DNA of 43,641 nucleotides from an uncultured Hyphomicrobiales bacterium (GTDB lineage Bacteria > Pseudomonadota > Alphaproteobacteria > Rhizobiales > Xanthobacteraceae), in assembly GCA_903839845.1 (NCBI GenBank), contig CAIMEA010000126.1:1-43641 (forward strand), written 5' to 3'. Positions 31,405 through 38,914 of the stretch are shown piece by piece. Numbering within the stretch: the first letter of the stretch is position 1; every line of letters begins with the position of its first letter. Position numbers and translations under genes: made by a program. The notes beneath the pieces are model-generated. The model made no database searches. It was not told the DNA's origin and saw only the letters and a program-made list of their open reading frames with translations.

Positions 31405-32781
31405 TCACCCCGCCGGCAGCACGAGTTCGGCGCGCAGGCCGCCGAGCGGGGCGGTGCCGAGCTTGAGTTCGCCGCCATAGAGCGCGGCGAGTTCGACCAC
31501 GATCGACAGGCCCAGCCCCGAGCCGGGCTTGGTCTCGTCCAGCCGGCGGCCGCGCCGGCCTGCTTGTTCGCGTTCCGACGCGGACAGGCCGTGGCCATCG
31601 TCATCTACGACGAAGCGCAGCACATGGTCGTCGCCCCCCGCCGCGCGCCTTTCGCGCAGCACCTCGATGGTCACGCGCGAGGCCGCCCACTTGCAGGCAT
31701 TGTCGACCAGATTGCCGATCATCTCTTCGAGATCGGCGCGCTCGCCGCGGAAACGCATGTCCTCGCCGCCGCGCACCTCGATAATTATCGCGCGGTCGCG
31801 ATGGATCTTCTCCATGGTGCGCGCCAGCGCCGTCACCACCGGCGTCACATCGGTCACCGTGCCGATCACCGTCAGGCGCGCCGCCAGCCGCGCCCGCTCG
31901 AGGTGGCGCGTGACCTGATCGCGCATGATCGCCGCCTGCTCCAGAACCTTGAGCGCCAGCGGATCGTCGCCGCGTGCATTGGCCTCGTTGACCATCACCG
32001 ACAACGGCGTCTTCAGCGCGTGCGCGAGATTGCCGACATGCGTGCGCGCCCGCTCGACGATTTCCTTGTTGGCGTCGATCAGCGCATTGGTCTCGCGCGC
32101 CAGCGGCGCAATCTCGACCGGAAATTGCCCGGCGAGACGTTCGGCCGTGCCGGCGCGAATGGCGGCGAGACTATCGGTGATACGCTTGAGCGGCGCCAGA
32201 CCGAAGCGGACCTGAAACATGGTGGTGAGCAGCAGCACTGCCGCCAGAATCGCAAATGTAACGGCCAGCGCCTGGTCGAACGATCGCGTCTCATCAGCGA
32301 TCTCGACGGCGTCGCCGGCCACCGCCACCAGGAAATGCCCCTCGTCGCCAAGGTCGATGTTGCGCTCGACCAGGCGCAAGCGCTGATCCTCCGGCCCGGT
32401 GACGTAACCCTGCCGCGAACCGTCGGCGCCGGCGGCAACACCGAGTTCCTGCAAGCGCGGCAGCCCACCGTCCCACAGCGAACGCGACGCGCGCACCTCG
32501 CTCTTGCCCGGGTCGAGCCGCGTCACCTGCCAGTACCAGCCCGACAGCGGCAATTCGAACAGCGGCTCGCCGAGCGCCGGCGACGTCTTGTCATTGCTCT
32601 CGTCGGGCGAGGCGACATCGGCGACCAAGGTACGCAGATAAACGCCGAGCCGGCGATCGAAGGCGCGCTCCACCGCCTGCCGGTAAAGCGACGACAGAAC
32701 GATGCCAGTAATCAAAAGGATCACCACCGCCCAGGCGGTGGCCGAGACGAACAGGCGCAGCGCGAGGGAGTTGGCCCGCAT
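31405..32781 (-). CDS. feuQ: FeuQ/PhoQ-like sensor histidine kinase
   Basis: This 458-aa inner-membrane kinase has membrane segments at about 9-32 and 172-191 around a periplasmic sensor of about 140 residues. A HAMP-like linker follows. The phosphoacceptor is in HVGNLAHALKTPLSVMVNEA with His254, an arrangement typical of the PhoQ/FeuQ group. ATPase motifs are GNLVDNACKWA, DDDGHGLSA and GSGLGLSIVVELAALYGG. It follows the response-regulator gene, separated by a palindromic element. In Sinorhizobium meliloti FeuQ with FeuP controls cyclic glucan export (ndvA) and in Brucella a homologous pair exists; identity here is by similarity from memory and the name is moderate in certainty. Confidence 0.72.
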   Translation of the reverse strand: MRANSLALRLFVSATAWAVVILLITGIVLSSLYRQAVERAFDRRLGVYLRTLVADVASPDESNDKTSPALGEPLFELPLSGWYWQVTRLDPGKSEVRASRSLWDGGLPRLQELGVAAGADGSRQGYVTGPEDQRLRLVERNIDLGDEGHFLVAVAGDAVEIADETRSFDQALAVTFAILAAVLLLTTMFQVRFGLAPLKRITDSLAAIRAGTAERLAGQFPVEIAPLARETNALIDANKEIVERARTHVGNLAHALKTPLSVMVNEANARGDDPLALKVLEQAAIMRDQVTRHLERARLAARLTVIGTVTDVTPVVTALARTMEKIHRDRAIIIEVRGGEDMRFRGERADLEEMIGNLVDNACKWAASRVTIEVLRERRAAGGDDHVLRFVVDDDGHGLSASEREQAGRRGRRLDETKPGSGLGLSIVVELAALYGGELKLGTAPLGGLRAELVLPAG

Positions 32782-32795
32782 AACTAATTTCTCTT

Positions 32796-32844
32796 GCGCA
32801 TGATCTTGCCCGAAAACCGGTTCCCGTTTTTCGGGATCATGCGC
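32796..32844. repeat. Rhizobial-type palindromic intergenic element, copy 2
   Basis: Outer arms GCGCATGATC (32796-32805) and GATCATGCGC (32835-32844) form a perfect 10-bp stem; inner arms CCCGAAAA (32809-32816) and TTTTCGGG (32828-32835) make a second stem sharing one base. The core AAAACCGGTTCCCGTTTTTC is a familiar dispersed sequence in rhizobial genomes. It abuts the TAA stop of the response-regulator gene and lies inside the two-component operon. Confidence 0.75.
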
Positions 32845-33510
32845 TTATGACCCCGGCGGCGTCAGCATATAGCCTAGGCCACGCACGGTCTGGATGATGT
32901 CGACGCCGAGCTTCTTGCGGATGCGGCCGACGAAGACTTCGATCGTGTTTGAATCGCGGTCGAAATCCTGGTCGTAGAGATGCTCGACCAGTTCGGTGCG
33001 CGACACGACCCGGCCATTGTGGTGCATCAGATATTCGAGCAGCCGGTATTCGTGGCTGGTCAGATTGACGCGGTTGCCGTCGACCGAAACGCGGTTGGTG
33101 CGCGTATCGAGCCGCACCGGTCCGCAGGTGAATTCGCTCTTGGCGTGACCGACCGACCGGCGCAACAGCGCGCGCAAGCGGGCCAGCACTTCCTCGAGAT
33201 GAAAGGGCTTGGCGACATAATCGTCGGCGCCGGCGTCGAAGCCCTGCACCTTGTCGCTCCAGCGGTCGCGCGCGGTCAGCATCAGCACCGGCATCATGCG
33301 GCCGTTGCGCCGCCAGGATTCCAGCACCGAAATGCCGTCCATTTTCGGCAGGCCGATATCGAGAATGATGGCGTCGTAGGGCTCGGTATCCCCGAGATGA
33401 TGGCCCTCCTCGCCGTCGAAGGCGCGGTCGACCACGTAACCGGCGTCGGTCAGCGCGGTCGTGAGCTGGCGGTTGAGGTCGGGGTCGTCCTCGACAACGA
33501 GGAGGCGCAA
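32845..33510 (-). CDS. feuP: FeuP/PhoP-like OmpR-family response regulator
   Basis: This 221-aa regulator has receiver residues in LLVVEDDPD, phosphorylated Asp51 in IILDIGLPKMDG and Lys in YVAKPFHLEEVLARL. The DNA-binding domain includes LTSHEYRLLEYLMHHNGRVV and RDSNTIEVFVGRIRKKL. The GDTEPYDAIILDIGLPKMDG and LYDQDFDRDSNTIEVFVG stretches are characteristic of the FeuP type. There is no ATG: TTG codons at 33525 and 33510 are in frame, and the second is preferred because it gives the family N-terminus (LRLLVVEDD) with GGAG 9 bases upstream. Its cognate kinase follows after the palindrome, and a PepSY-like gene precedes it. Confidence 0.78.
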   Translation of the reverse strand: MRLLVVEDDPDLNRQLTTALTDAGYVVDRAFDGEEGHHLGDTEPYDAIILDIGLPKMDGISVLESWRRNGRMMPVLMLTARDRWSDKVQGFDAGADDYVAKPFHLEEVLARLRALLRRSVGHAKSEFTCGPVRLDTRTNRVSVDGNRVNLTSHEYRLLEYLMHHNGRVVSRTELVEHLYDQDFDRDSNTIEVFVGRIRKKLGVDIIQTVRGLGYMLTPPGS

Positions 33511-33543
33511 GGGTGGGAACTCCAAAAAATGGCGCGGGCGGCT

Positions 33544-33894
33544 TTATGGACCGTTGATAGGCTCGCCACTGGCCGCGTCAACGGTCGCGCGGGTCACCTT
33601 GCCACTGCGCGCCAGCAGTGTCAGCACATAGACAAGCTTTTCGTTGCGATTGCAAAGCTCGGCCCGGACGACTTCGGCCCGGTGGCCGCGCTCGCGCAGG
33701 GATTTGATGGCGACGGCCAACGGCACGGCCTTGCGTTCGGTGACCGCGGCACGTTGCTCGGCACGGTTCAGGCAGCCATTGCGGCTGGCTCCAGCCGCCT
33801 TGTCGACGGCCATGAAGCCCTGCGCGCCGGCAGGGCCCGGCAGCACGAGCGCCACCAGGGCGAAAACGAAAGAAATGGTGCGGAATACCGGCAT
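33544..33894 (-). CDS. Small periplasmic PepSY-like protein upstream of FeuPQ-like pair
   Basis: This 116-aa protein has a signal peptide (MPVFRTISFVFALVALVLPGPAGAQG). The mature part is about 90 residues with two cysteines and ends in a PepSY-like strand pattern (VYVLTLLARSGKVTRATVDAASGEPIN). The start at 33894 was chosen because it puts the signal peptide first; the frame is open to 33951. It precedes the regulator by only about 33 bases in the same direction and so is likely co-transcribed. In S. meliloti a small periplasmic protein, FeuN, is encoded with feuPQ and restrains the FeuQ kinase. A similar role is attractive but inferred from position and export only. Confidence 0.75.
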   Translation of the reverse strand: MPVFRTISFVFALVALVLPGPAGAQGFMAVDKAAGASRNGCLNRAEQRAAVTERKAVPLAVAIKSLRERGHRAEVVRAELCNRNEKLVYVLTLLARSGKVTRATVDAASGEPINGP

Positions 33895-33953
33895 GGCGGA
33901 ATGTCTAAACGCGCGCCGGTGAACGCGGGCTGAACGGGGAACCGGCCCCAAAA

Positions 33954-34634
33954 TCAGCTCTCAAACCCATCGAAGGACGCAAAATCGTCCAAAGCCGCGC
34001 GCGGGGAGCGCCAGCCATTGATGGGGGCGGCCGCGTCCTCGTAGCCGAGGGCCATGCCGGAATAGATCATCAGATGTTCGGGGAGATCGAAGAAGGACCG
34101 CACGGTCTTGTGGAAAGACACCCAGGCCTGTTGCGGACAGGTGTGCAGGCCATGGCCGCGCGCCAGAAGTGCGACGGTTTGCAGATAGCCGCCGATGTCG
34201 GCCCACTGCGCCGCGCCATGCGACTTGTCGCGGGCGAAGAACAAAGCCGCCGGCGCGCCGAAGAATTCATAGTTGCGGGCATATTGCCGGTAGCGCGCCG
34301 CCTTGCCCTCCCGCGGCACGCCGATCGACTGATAGAGCATCTCGCCGACGGTGAAGGCGCGCTCGCGATACGGCTCCGGCATCGGGTTGGGATAGATCTG
34401 GTATTCGACGCCCTCGCCCTTCGGCAATTCGCTCGCCATGCGCGGGGCCAGCAAGGCCTTCAAGGCGTCGAGCCGTTTGCCGGCAATCGCGTAAACCCAC
34501 CACGGCTGCAGATTGCCGGCCGACGGCGCGCGCGCCGCGCGCTCAACAATGTCGCGCACGATATTTTCTGGCACCGGCGTCGACAAAAAGGCCCGGCACG
34601 AATAGCGCGAGGCAACGGCGTCGAAGATGTCCAT
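33954..34634 (-). CDS. Nitroreductase-family FMN oxidoreductase
   Basis: This 226-aa protein has the nitroreductase pattern: RYSCRAFLSTPVPENIVRDI and RAPSAGNLQPWWVYAI bind FMN, and the C-terminal GGYLQTVALLARGHGLHTCPQ and LMIYSGMALGYEDAAAPIN complete the fold. Such enzymes reduce nitroaromatics, quinones or flavins with NAD(P)H in the cytoplasm. The start at 34634 is supported by GGGAG 6 bases upstream; the open frame to 34781 runs into the holin gene. It follows the holin gene by 68 bases in the same direction and marks the left edge of the phage-like block. Confidence 0.9.
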   Translation of the reverse strand: MDIFDAVASRYSCRAFLSTPVPENIVRDIVERAARAPSAGNLQPWWVYAIAGKRLDALKALLAPRMASELPKGEGVEYQIYPNPMPEPYRERAFTVGEMLYQSIGVPREGKAARYRQYARNYEFFGAPAALFFARDKSHGAAQWADIGGYLQTVALLARGHGLHTCPQQAWVSFHKTVRSFFDLPEHLMIYSGMALGYEDAAAPINGWRSPRAALDDFASFDGFES

Positions 34635-34702
34635 AAGCAGCTCCCACAGGAATCGCGGGAGTGTGGCGGGTCGGGCGCCTGGTGCCAAGCGGGCGGCTTC
34701 GA

Positions 34703-35095
34703 CTATTTGCGCGCGATAATCCGCGCCACCTTCTCCAAACTCCGCCCGCCGAAATAGGCGGTGAGCACGATCATCACCCATTGGGCGACGTCGCCGGAAA
34801 GCGCCTCGGTCGCGCCGAGACCGAGAACCTTGTCCCAGACCACGACCTTCCAGACATAGATAATGAAAGCGAAAGCGAACAAAGGCCGCGGCAGCGCCGT
34901 GTACCAGCGGCCCTGCTCGGCGATGACGACCTGCGTTGCCAACTCGCGCTCACGCTGTTCGACTGACAGTTCGCGCGCCGCCAGGTCGGCGGCGATCTTC
35001 TCGGATGTATTGCCGGCGGCGAGCTTGGCCTTGTAGCCATCGATCAGTCCGTTGACGAGCGGACCGCCGATCAGATTGGCGATGAAGCCCCACAT
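34703..35095 (-). CDS. 3-TM holin of gene transfer agent type
   Basis: This 130-aa protein has a hydrophobic N-terminus (MWGFIANLIGGPLVNGLIDG), an amphipathic Glu/Arg-rich helix (about 32-62), and two hydrophobic segments (about 70-88 and 104-118) in the pattern RPLFAFAFIIYVWKVVVWD ... VMIVLTAYFGGRSLEK. The RPL(I/F)A...YFGxRxLEK layout matches the holin family described for GTA release (GTA_holin_3TM). It would make pores that let the muramidase reach the cell wall. The start is 2 bases after the stop of the 72-aa membrane protein gene, so the two are co-translated. Confidence 0.78.
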   Translation of the reverse strand: MWGFIANLIGGPLVNGLIDGYKAKLAAGNTSEKIAADLAARELSVEQRERELATQVVIAEQGRWYTALPRPLFAFAFIIYVWKVVVWDKVLGLGATEALSGDVAQWVMIVLTAYFGGRSLEKVARIIARK

Positions 35096-35097
35096 GG

Positions 35098-35316
35098 TCA
35101 GACCGTCCGCCGCCGCGCCAGTTCGGTGATTAGGCCGATGGCGATGACGTAATACGGCACGAGCTTCGGCTGCAGCAGCGACTGGATCGCGCTCGCGACA
35201 TTCGGATCTTGCAGCAGCGATTGCGCGGCCATCAACAGCAGGCCGGCGAGCGCAACGACGCGCGCCCACAGGATCGTAACGGAATGTTTGAATGACGCCT
35301 TGATCTGGTCCCACAT
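35098..35316 (-). CDS. Small phage-type membrane protein, 72 aa
   Basis: This 72-aa protein begins MWDQIKASFKHSVTILWARV and has two hydrophobic stretches (about 17-33 and 53-64) separated by a short polar loop. GGAG lies 7 bases before its ATG. It sits between the muramidase and the holin in the same tight unit, where phages often encode a second holin, antiholin or spanin-like part. I cannot assign a family. A longer frame to 35361 exists but the extra part overlaps the muramidase stop and is not supported. Confidence 0.65.
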   Translation of the reverse strand: MWDQIKASFKHSVTILWARVVALAGLLLMAAQSLLQDPNVASAIQSLLQPKLVPYYVIAIGLITELARRRTV

Positions 35317-35361
35317 GATATTGCTCCATTGAATTGAAAACAGGGCGCGAAAGAAACGCAC

Positions 35362-36132
35362 TTACGCCACCGCGCTTTGCTGCCGCTCTCGCCGCCACTG
35401 CCAGAACACCCAGCTGCTAACCGCAAACGTCAGCGATGCAGCGGCAATCGCCGCGATTGTCCACGCGCTTACACCGGACGCATGCGCCTGCTGCGCCGCC
35501 GCCGCGCCGGCAACTATCATCGCCCCGGCCGAACCCTGTTGTGCGGCGGCCCGCACCGGAACGACGCCCTTGCCGGCCGTCGGCGATGCCGCCGCTTGGC
35601 TTGTCACCGGCAAGCCTGCCGCTAACGCCAGCGAACAAGCCCTCACCTCCGCGACGCGGCGACCCCAGCCTTTGCCGAAAACGTCCCAGGTCCTCAGGCT
35701 TTGCAGAAAGCGCAGCCGCTCGTCGCAGATCGCGGCGGCCAGCAGCTTCGGATCGGCAGCGGCCGTCGCCGCGATCACCGCGTCGCTGACCACACTGGTA
35801 TTGTCGACGAGCTTGAGACAACGTCGCAGCACCCTGCCGGAACGGCCGATGCCAGAATTCACGCCGTAGTCGAACACGGCATAATCGACACCGGCGGGCA
35901 GTTCGTCGCAGCGCTGCGCGTCCCAATATTTGACGCGGTAGATCGCCCTGGCCTCGTCGAGATGCATCGCCTTGACGTCGGCGGCGGTCGCGCCCGCCTT
36001 CACGTATTTCCGGTAGTCGACAATCGTGATGCCGAAATTGGTCGGGCCGCCCGGGTCGGACGGATGATTGGTGTAGCCGCCTTCGTGCAGCAGCAGGCGC
36101 CGCAGCGCCTCGTCGTAAGTCGCCCTCGACAT
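35362..36132 (-). CDS. GH108 muramidase (endolysin) with C-terminal membrane anchor
   Basis: This 256-aa protein has the glycoside hydrolase 108 catalytic motif LLHEGGYTNHPSDPGGPTN, with the catalytic Glu at residue 17, and the family's YWDAQRCDELPAGVDYAVFD. A C-terminal peptidoglycan-binding-like part of the GH108 fold follows (to about 165: RTWDVFGKGWGRRVAEV). After an Ala/Gln-rich linker there is a membrane segment (about 223-245, WTIAAIAAASLTFAVSSWVFW) and a basic tail. It cleaves peptidoglycan for cell lysis. No signal peptide is present, so it depends on the holin or on tail anchoring. The start at 36132 is 2 bases after the DUF2793 stop. The usual soluble GH108 endolysin is about 170-200 aa, so the anchor is an addition. 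Confidence 0.87.
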   Translation of the reverse strand: MSRATYDEALRRLLLHEGGYTNHPSDPGGPTNFGITIVDYRKYVKAGATAADVKAMHLDEARAIYRVKYWDAQRCDELPAGVDYAVFDYGVNSGIGRSGRVLRRCLKLVDNTSVVSDAVIAATAAADPKLLAAAICDERLRFLQSLRTWDVFGKGWGRRVAEVRACSLALAAGLPVTSQAAASPTAGKGVVPVRAAAQQGSAGAMIVAGAAAAQQAHASGVSAWTIAAIAAASLTFAVSSWVFWQWRRERQQSAVA

Positions 36133-36134
36133 CG

Positions 36135-37745
36135 TCAGCTCCAGTAAAGATAGACGTCGTGAACCTCGAAATTTTTCGTATTGGCGCTCGTCAGCTTCCA
36201 CTTCATGCTGGCGCCGCTGGGTTGTCCCGAAATGTCGAGAACGTCGCTTTCGTAAACGGCGATCGAATTTGCCGTGAATTTCCTTGTCAGCGTAAAGGCC
36301 GTGTAGGTTGTGCCGCCGTCGCGCGACACCGCCAGGACGACATCGGTATTCAATGTGATGCTGTCGATCTCCTTGACGCGCGCGACCAGTTTGGCGCTGC
36401 CCGGCGCGCTCGTCGCGGTCAGCGCCGTCGACGTCACCACGACGTTGCCCGCCGCGATCGTATGCACGTAGCGCAGTGGATATGTCGGGTTGGTATCTTC
36501 CGCCGTCGTCGCCACGCCGGTGCCGGTCAGATCGGAGGCGATATAGGCGCGAGCCGCGCCGGCGCTGGTAAAATACGGCGTGCCGGTCGCCAGATACGCG
36601 CCGAGATAATAAGTCCCGCTGCCCGGCACGGTGTAGAGCGGCGACAGCGTGCAATCTTCCCAGCCGGTTCCACCGTGCGAGAACGTTTGATTGACAACGA
36701 CGTCGTAGTTATTGGCGGCGTTTCGCTTCACGATCTTGAGCTTGAAGGTCAAGGCCGTCATCGAATAGACGCCGATTTTCCCGACCACGACGCCATTCAC
36801 GAGCGCCGTCGTTCTGTCGATAAAAGTGTAGCCTGAGCCGCCCGTTGTGACCGGCGCATTGATGGTGACGGTCGTTCCGGTCAGCGCCGGCTTAAGCAGA
36901 CCGGCCGTGCCGCTATCGAGATTTGTCGCCGCGCCGGTGTTGACATAAGTGAGCGCGTCGAAACTGTCGGCGAAGCGGTTGCCGGACGACCCGATGAATT
37001 GCGCCGTGTTGAGCGCATCGGCGACGCCGAGCGACAATTCGGCCAGGGTCAGTTCGAGATCGCTGCTGGCGCTGCCCTGCGGGAACGATACCTGCCCGGT
37101 GGTCTTGTTGATCAGGATGGCTTCGCGCCAGGTCGTGCCGTCGGGCGAAACCTTGAAATGAAAATCATCGTCGCCGGTTAGGCCGATCTCGGCGCGGCCG
37201 GAGAAATTATCCTGAAACAAAAACGACAGCGTCTTGGCCGCGCTTTCCTTGCTCAGCTTGTAGCGCAGATTGCCGTCGCCGCCCTCGGCCACCGTCTTTG
37301 CGGTGAATAGCGTATTGTTGAGTTTGGCGCTGAACGGATTGGTAGTATCGGCCGTGGTGCCGACGCCGAGCAGCGTCATATTATTGAGCGCGGTCGGCGT
37401 CAGCGCGGTAATCGCTGAAACCCAGGCGCTGCCGTTCCAGGCCAGCAAGGCGCTCTCATCGACGACGTAGGCCAGCCAGCCGATGCGCGGCGTCGAGAAT
37501 TGCCAGGCGCCATCCTGCCAGGCGGCGACGGCATTGACGTGGCTCGCCCAGGCACCGGTCGCGCCGGTCTTGACGATCCAGCGCTGCCCTTCGACCGGCG
37601 AGCCCGGCGGCGCGGTCAGGTCGCGGTCAAGCACTGCGAGCTGCACCAAGGTATCGAGGACACGCAGCGCTTCGTTGTGCGTCACGTGTTTCTGGGCCTG
37701 GCTGCCCTCAATGCAGGGCAAGGCCAGGTTGGCTGTATCGGTCAT
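36135..37745 (-). CDS. DUF2793 phage tail-fibre-like protein
   Basis: The N-terminal 110 or so residues (LALPCIEGSQAQKHVTHNEA ... WYxxx-like DGAWQFSTPRIGWLAYVVDE) match DUF2793, a domain common in GTA and phage tail regions of alphaproteobacteria. The rest of this 536-aa protein is Gly/Thr/Ser-rich beta-structure. It includes a region ending at about 250 (TTGQVSFPQGSAS), a jelly-roll-like middle part and a C-terminal module ending EVHDVYLYWS. The likely role is an accessory tail fibre or receptor-binding protein. AAGGAA lies just upstream of the ATG. It is the first gene of the leftward unit with the muramidase, 72-aa protein and holin. The divergent gene starts 95 bases away. Confidence 0.82.
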   Translation of the reverse strand: MTDTANLALPCIEGSQAQKHVTHNEALRVLDTLVQLAVLDRDLTAPPGSPVEGQRWIVKTGATGAWASHVNAVAAWQDGAWQFSTPRIGWLAYVVDESALLAWNGSAWVSAITALTPTALNNMTLLGVGTTADTTNPFSAKLNNTLFTAKTVAEGGDGNLRYKLSKESAAKTLSFLFQDNFSGRAEIGLTGDDDFHFKVSPDGTTWREAILINKTTGQVSFPQGSASSDLELTLAELSLGVADALNTAQFIGSSGNRFADSFDALTYVNTGAATNLDSGTAGLLKPALTGTTVTINAPVTTGGSGYTFIDRTTALVNGVVVGKIGVYSMTALTFKLKIVKRNAANNYDVVVNQTFSHGGTGWEDCTLSPLYTVPGSGTYYLGAYLATGTPYFTSAGAARAYIASDLTGTGVATTAEDTNPTYPLRYVHTIAAGNVVVTSTALTATSAPGSAKLVARVKEIDSITLNTDVVLAVSRDGGTTYTAFTLTRKFTANSIAVYESDVLDISGQPSGASMKWKLTSANTKNFEVHDVYLYWS

Positions 37746-37776
37746 GGTTGCTTCCTTAGGGCGTATTATTTTTTGA

Positions 37777-37801
37777 TTCGCGCATAGATTGCGTGCGCGA
37801 A
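37777..37801. promoter_or_regulatory. Perfect dyad in the divergent region of DUF2793 and catalase-like genes
   Basis: TTCGCGCA (37777-37784) and TGCGCGAA (37794-37801) form a perfect 8-bp inverted repeat with a 9-base centre. It lies 32 bases upstream of the DUF2793 start and 38 bases upstream of the catalase-like start. An AT-rich stretch (TATTATTTTTTGA) lies on its left. It is well placed to be an operator controlling both genes. Confidence 0.5.
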
Positions 37802-37839
37802 ACTGGCTAGGCTGGCGGCTTCATCGTTGAGGGCCTGCC

Positions 37840-38910
37840 ATGGGCGACAACTGGTTCGGGACCGAAGGCACGACGCCGGACGACCGGCGTTACCCAGGCT
37901 CGCGCTTTGCCGACGTGCGGGCGGCGATCTTCGCGCAGCCCTATCAGCGGATCTGGGGTGCGCCGGATGCCCCGGCGTGGCCGCGCTACAAGATCACGTT
38001 GAAAAGTCTATTGAGCGGCTTGCTCGCGTGCGGCCGTTATCAGTTCGCCAACGCCACCCGGCGCGCCGTCGATTCAACCGCGGATTTGCGCTGGGGCGCC
38101 GGCCAGGAGGGCTATCGCCGCCTGCTGCATCCGAACGGCATCGCGCTCACCGGAATGTGGGAGATCGACGCCGACACGCCCTACACCGGCTACTTCGCAA
38201 AAGGCAGCCGCGCCCTCATCGTCACGCGCTATTCGACCTGCTGCACGGAAACCCGGCGCGGCTACACAAGGTCGCTGTCGATGGTCGGAAAACTGTTTCC
38301 GACGACCGACCCCGAGCACGCTGAGCCGTTGCGCACGGCGAACTTCATCGCCCAGCAGGATATTGGCGGCGACAACACGGATTTCATCAACGACGCCGAG
38401 ATCCGCAACGCCGGCGACGTCACCGCGTTGCGCCGTGGTAGCGGCGTCTGGGGCTTCCTGGTCACCGGAATTGTTTTCCAGGCCATCGATAAAATGCCGG
38501 CTGTGCGACAGCTTTACCCGATCGCCGAACTCGGCAAGCCGGCTGACCAGCATACAAGCGCGCCGCAATTCATGCGCTTGCTTGTCGCCGCCGACCAGCC
38601 GCGTATTCCGGGTGACCGCCTCGATTTTCGCGACGAAGTCATGGCGCAGATTTACGATCGCGGCGACCCGGCGCCCAAGCGCAAACTGGTTTTCAACATC
38701 GAGGTCACCGACGACGGCGAAAGCCATGGCCCGCAGGTGCGCTTGCGCTGGACCTTCCGCAACTGGCGGCGGATTGGCACCATCACCCTCGACCGCGCGG
38801 TGGCCTCATACAATGCCGACCATGTACTGCACTTCAATCATCCGACGTGGCGGCGCGACCACGACGACCCCAGATCGGCGACGCGCGTGAACGGCAGGAA
38901 GGTCACCTGA
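37840..38910 (+). CDS. Catalase-fold-like protein (y4iL-like?), cargo gene in the GTA region
   Basis: This 356-aa protein has no signal peptide. Its central part resembles the core of catalase-related haem proteins: HPNGIALTGMWEIDADTPYT with a His placed like the distal His, GYFAKGSRALIVTRYST matching the catalase beta-strand and RFST block, then KLFPTTDPEHAEPLRTANF and a final FRNWRRIGTITLDRAVAS and LHFNHPTW. I recall this pattern from the catalase-like (y4iL-like) group. The usual proximal Tyr motif (RxFxYxD) is not seen, so haem binding or activity may be lost or different. GAGGG lies 7 bases before the ATG. It is transcribed against the surrounding GTA/tail genes; the convergent g15 gene ends 4 bases away. 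The role is unknown: peroxide or radical protection of the producing cell is one possibility. Confidence 0.55.
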   Translation: MGDNWFGTEGTTPDDRRYPGSRFADVRAAIFAQPYQRIWGAPDAPAWPRYKITLKSLLSGLLACGRYQFANATRRAVDSTADLRWGAGQEGYRRLLHPNGIALTGMWEIDADTPYTGYFAKGSRALIVTRYSTCCTETRRGYTRSLSMVGKLFPTTDPEHAEPLRTANFIAQQDIGGDNTDFINDAEIRNAGDVTALRRGSGVWGFLVTGIVFQAIDKMPAVRQLYPIAELGKPADQHTSAPQFMRLLVAADQPRIPGDRLDFRDEVMAQIYDRGDPAPKRKLVFNIEVTDDGESHGPQVRLRWTFRNWRRIGTITLDRAVASYNADHVLHFNHPTWRRDHDDPRSATRVNGRKVT

Positions 38911-38914
38911 CGCG

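Noticed and set aside
34703-38910. A mobile insertion sequence or integrase carrying the cargo genes
   Set aside because: No transposase, integrase or terminal inverted repeats were found around the catalase-like gene or the small Cys-rich gene.
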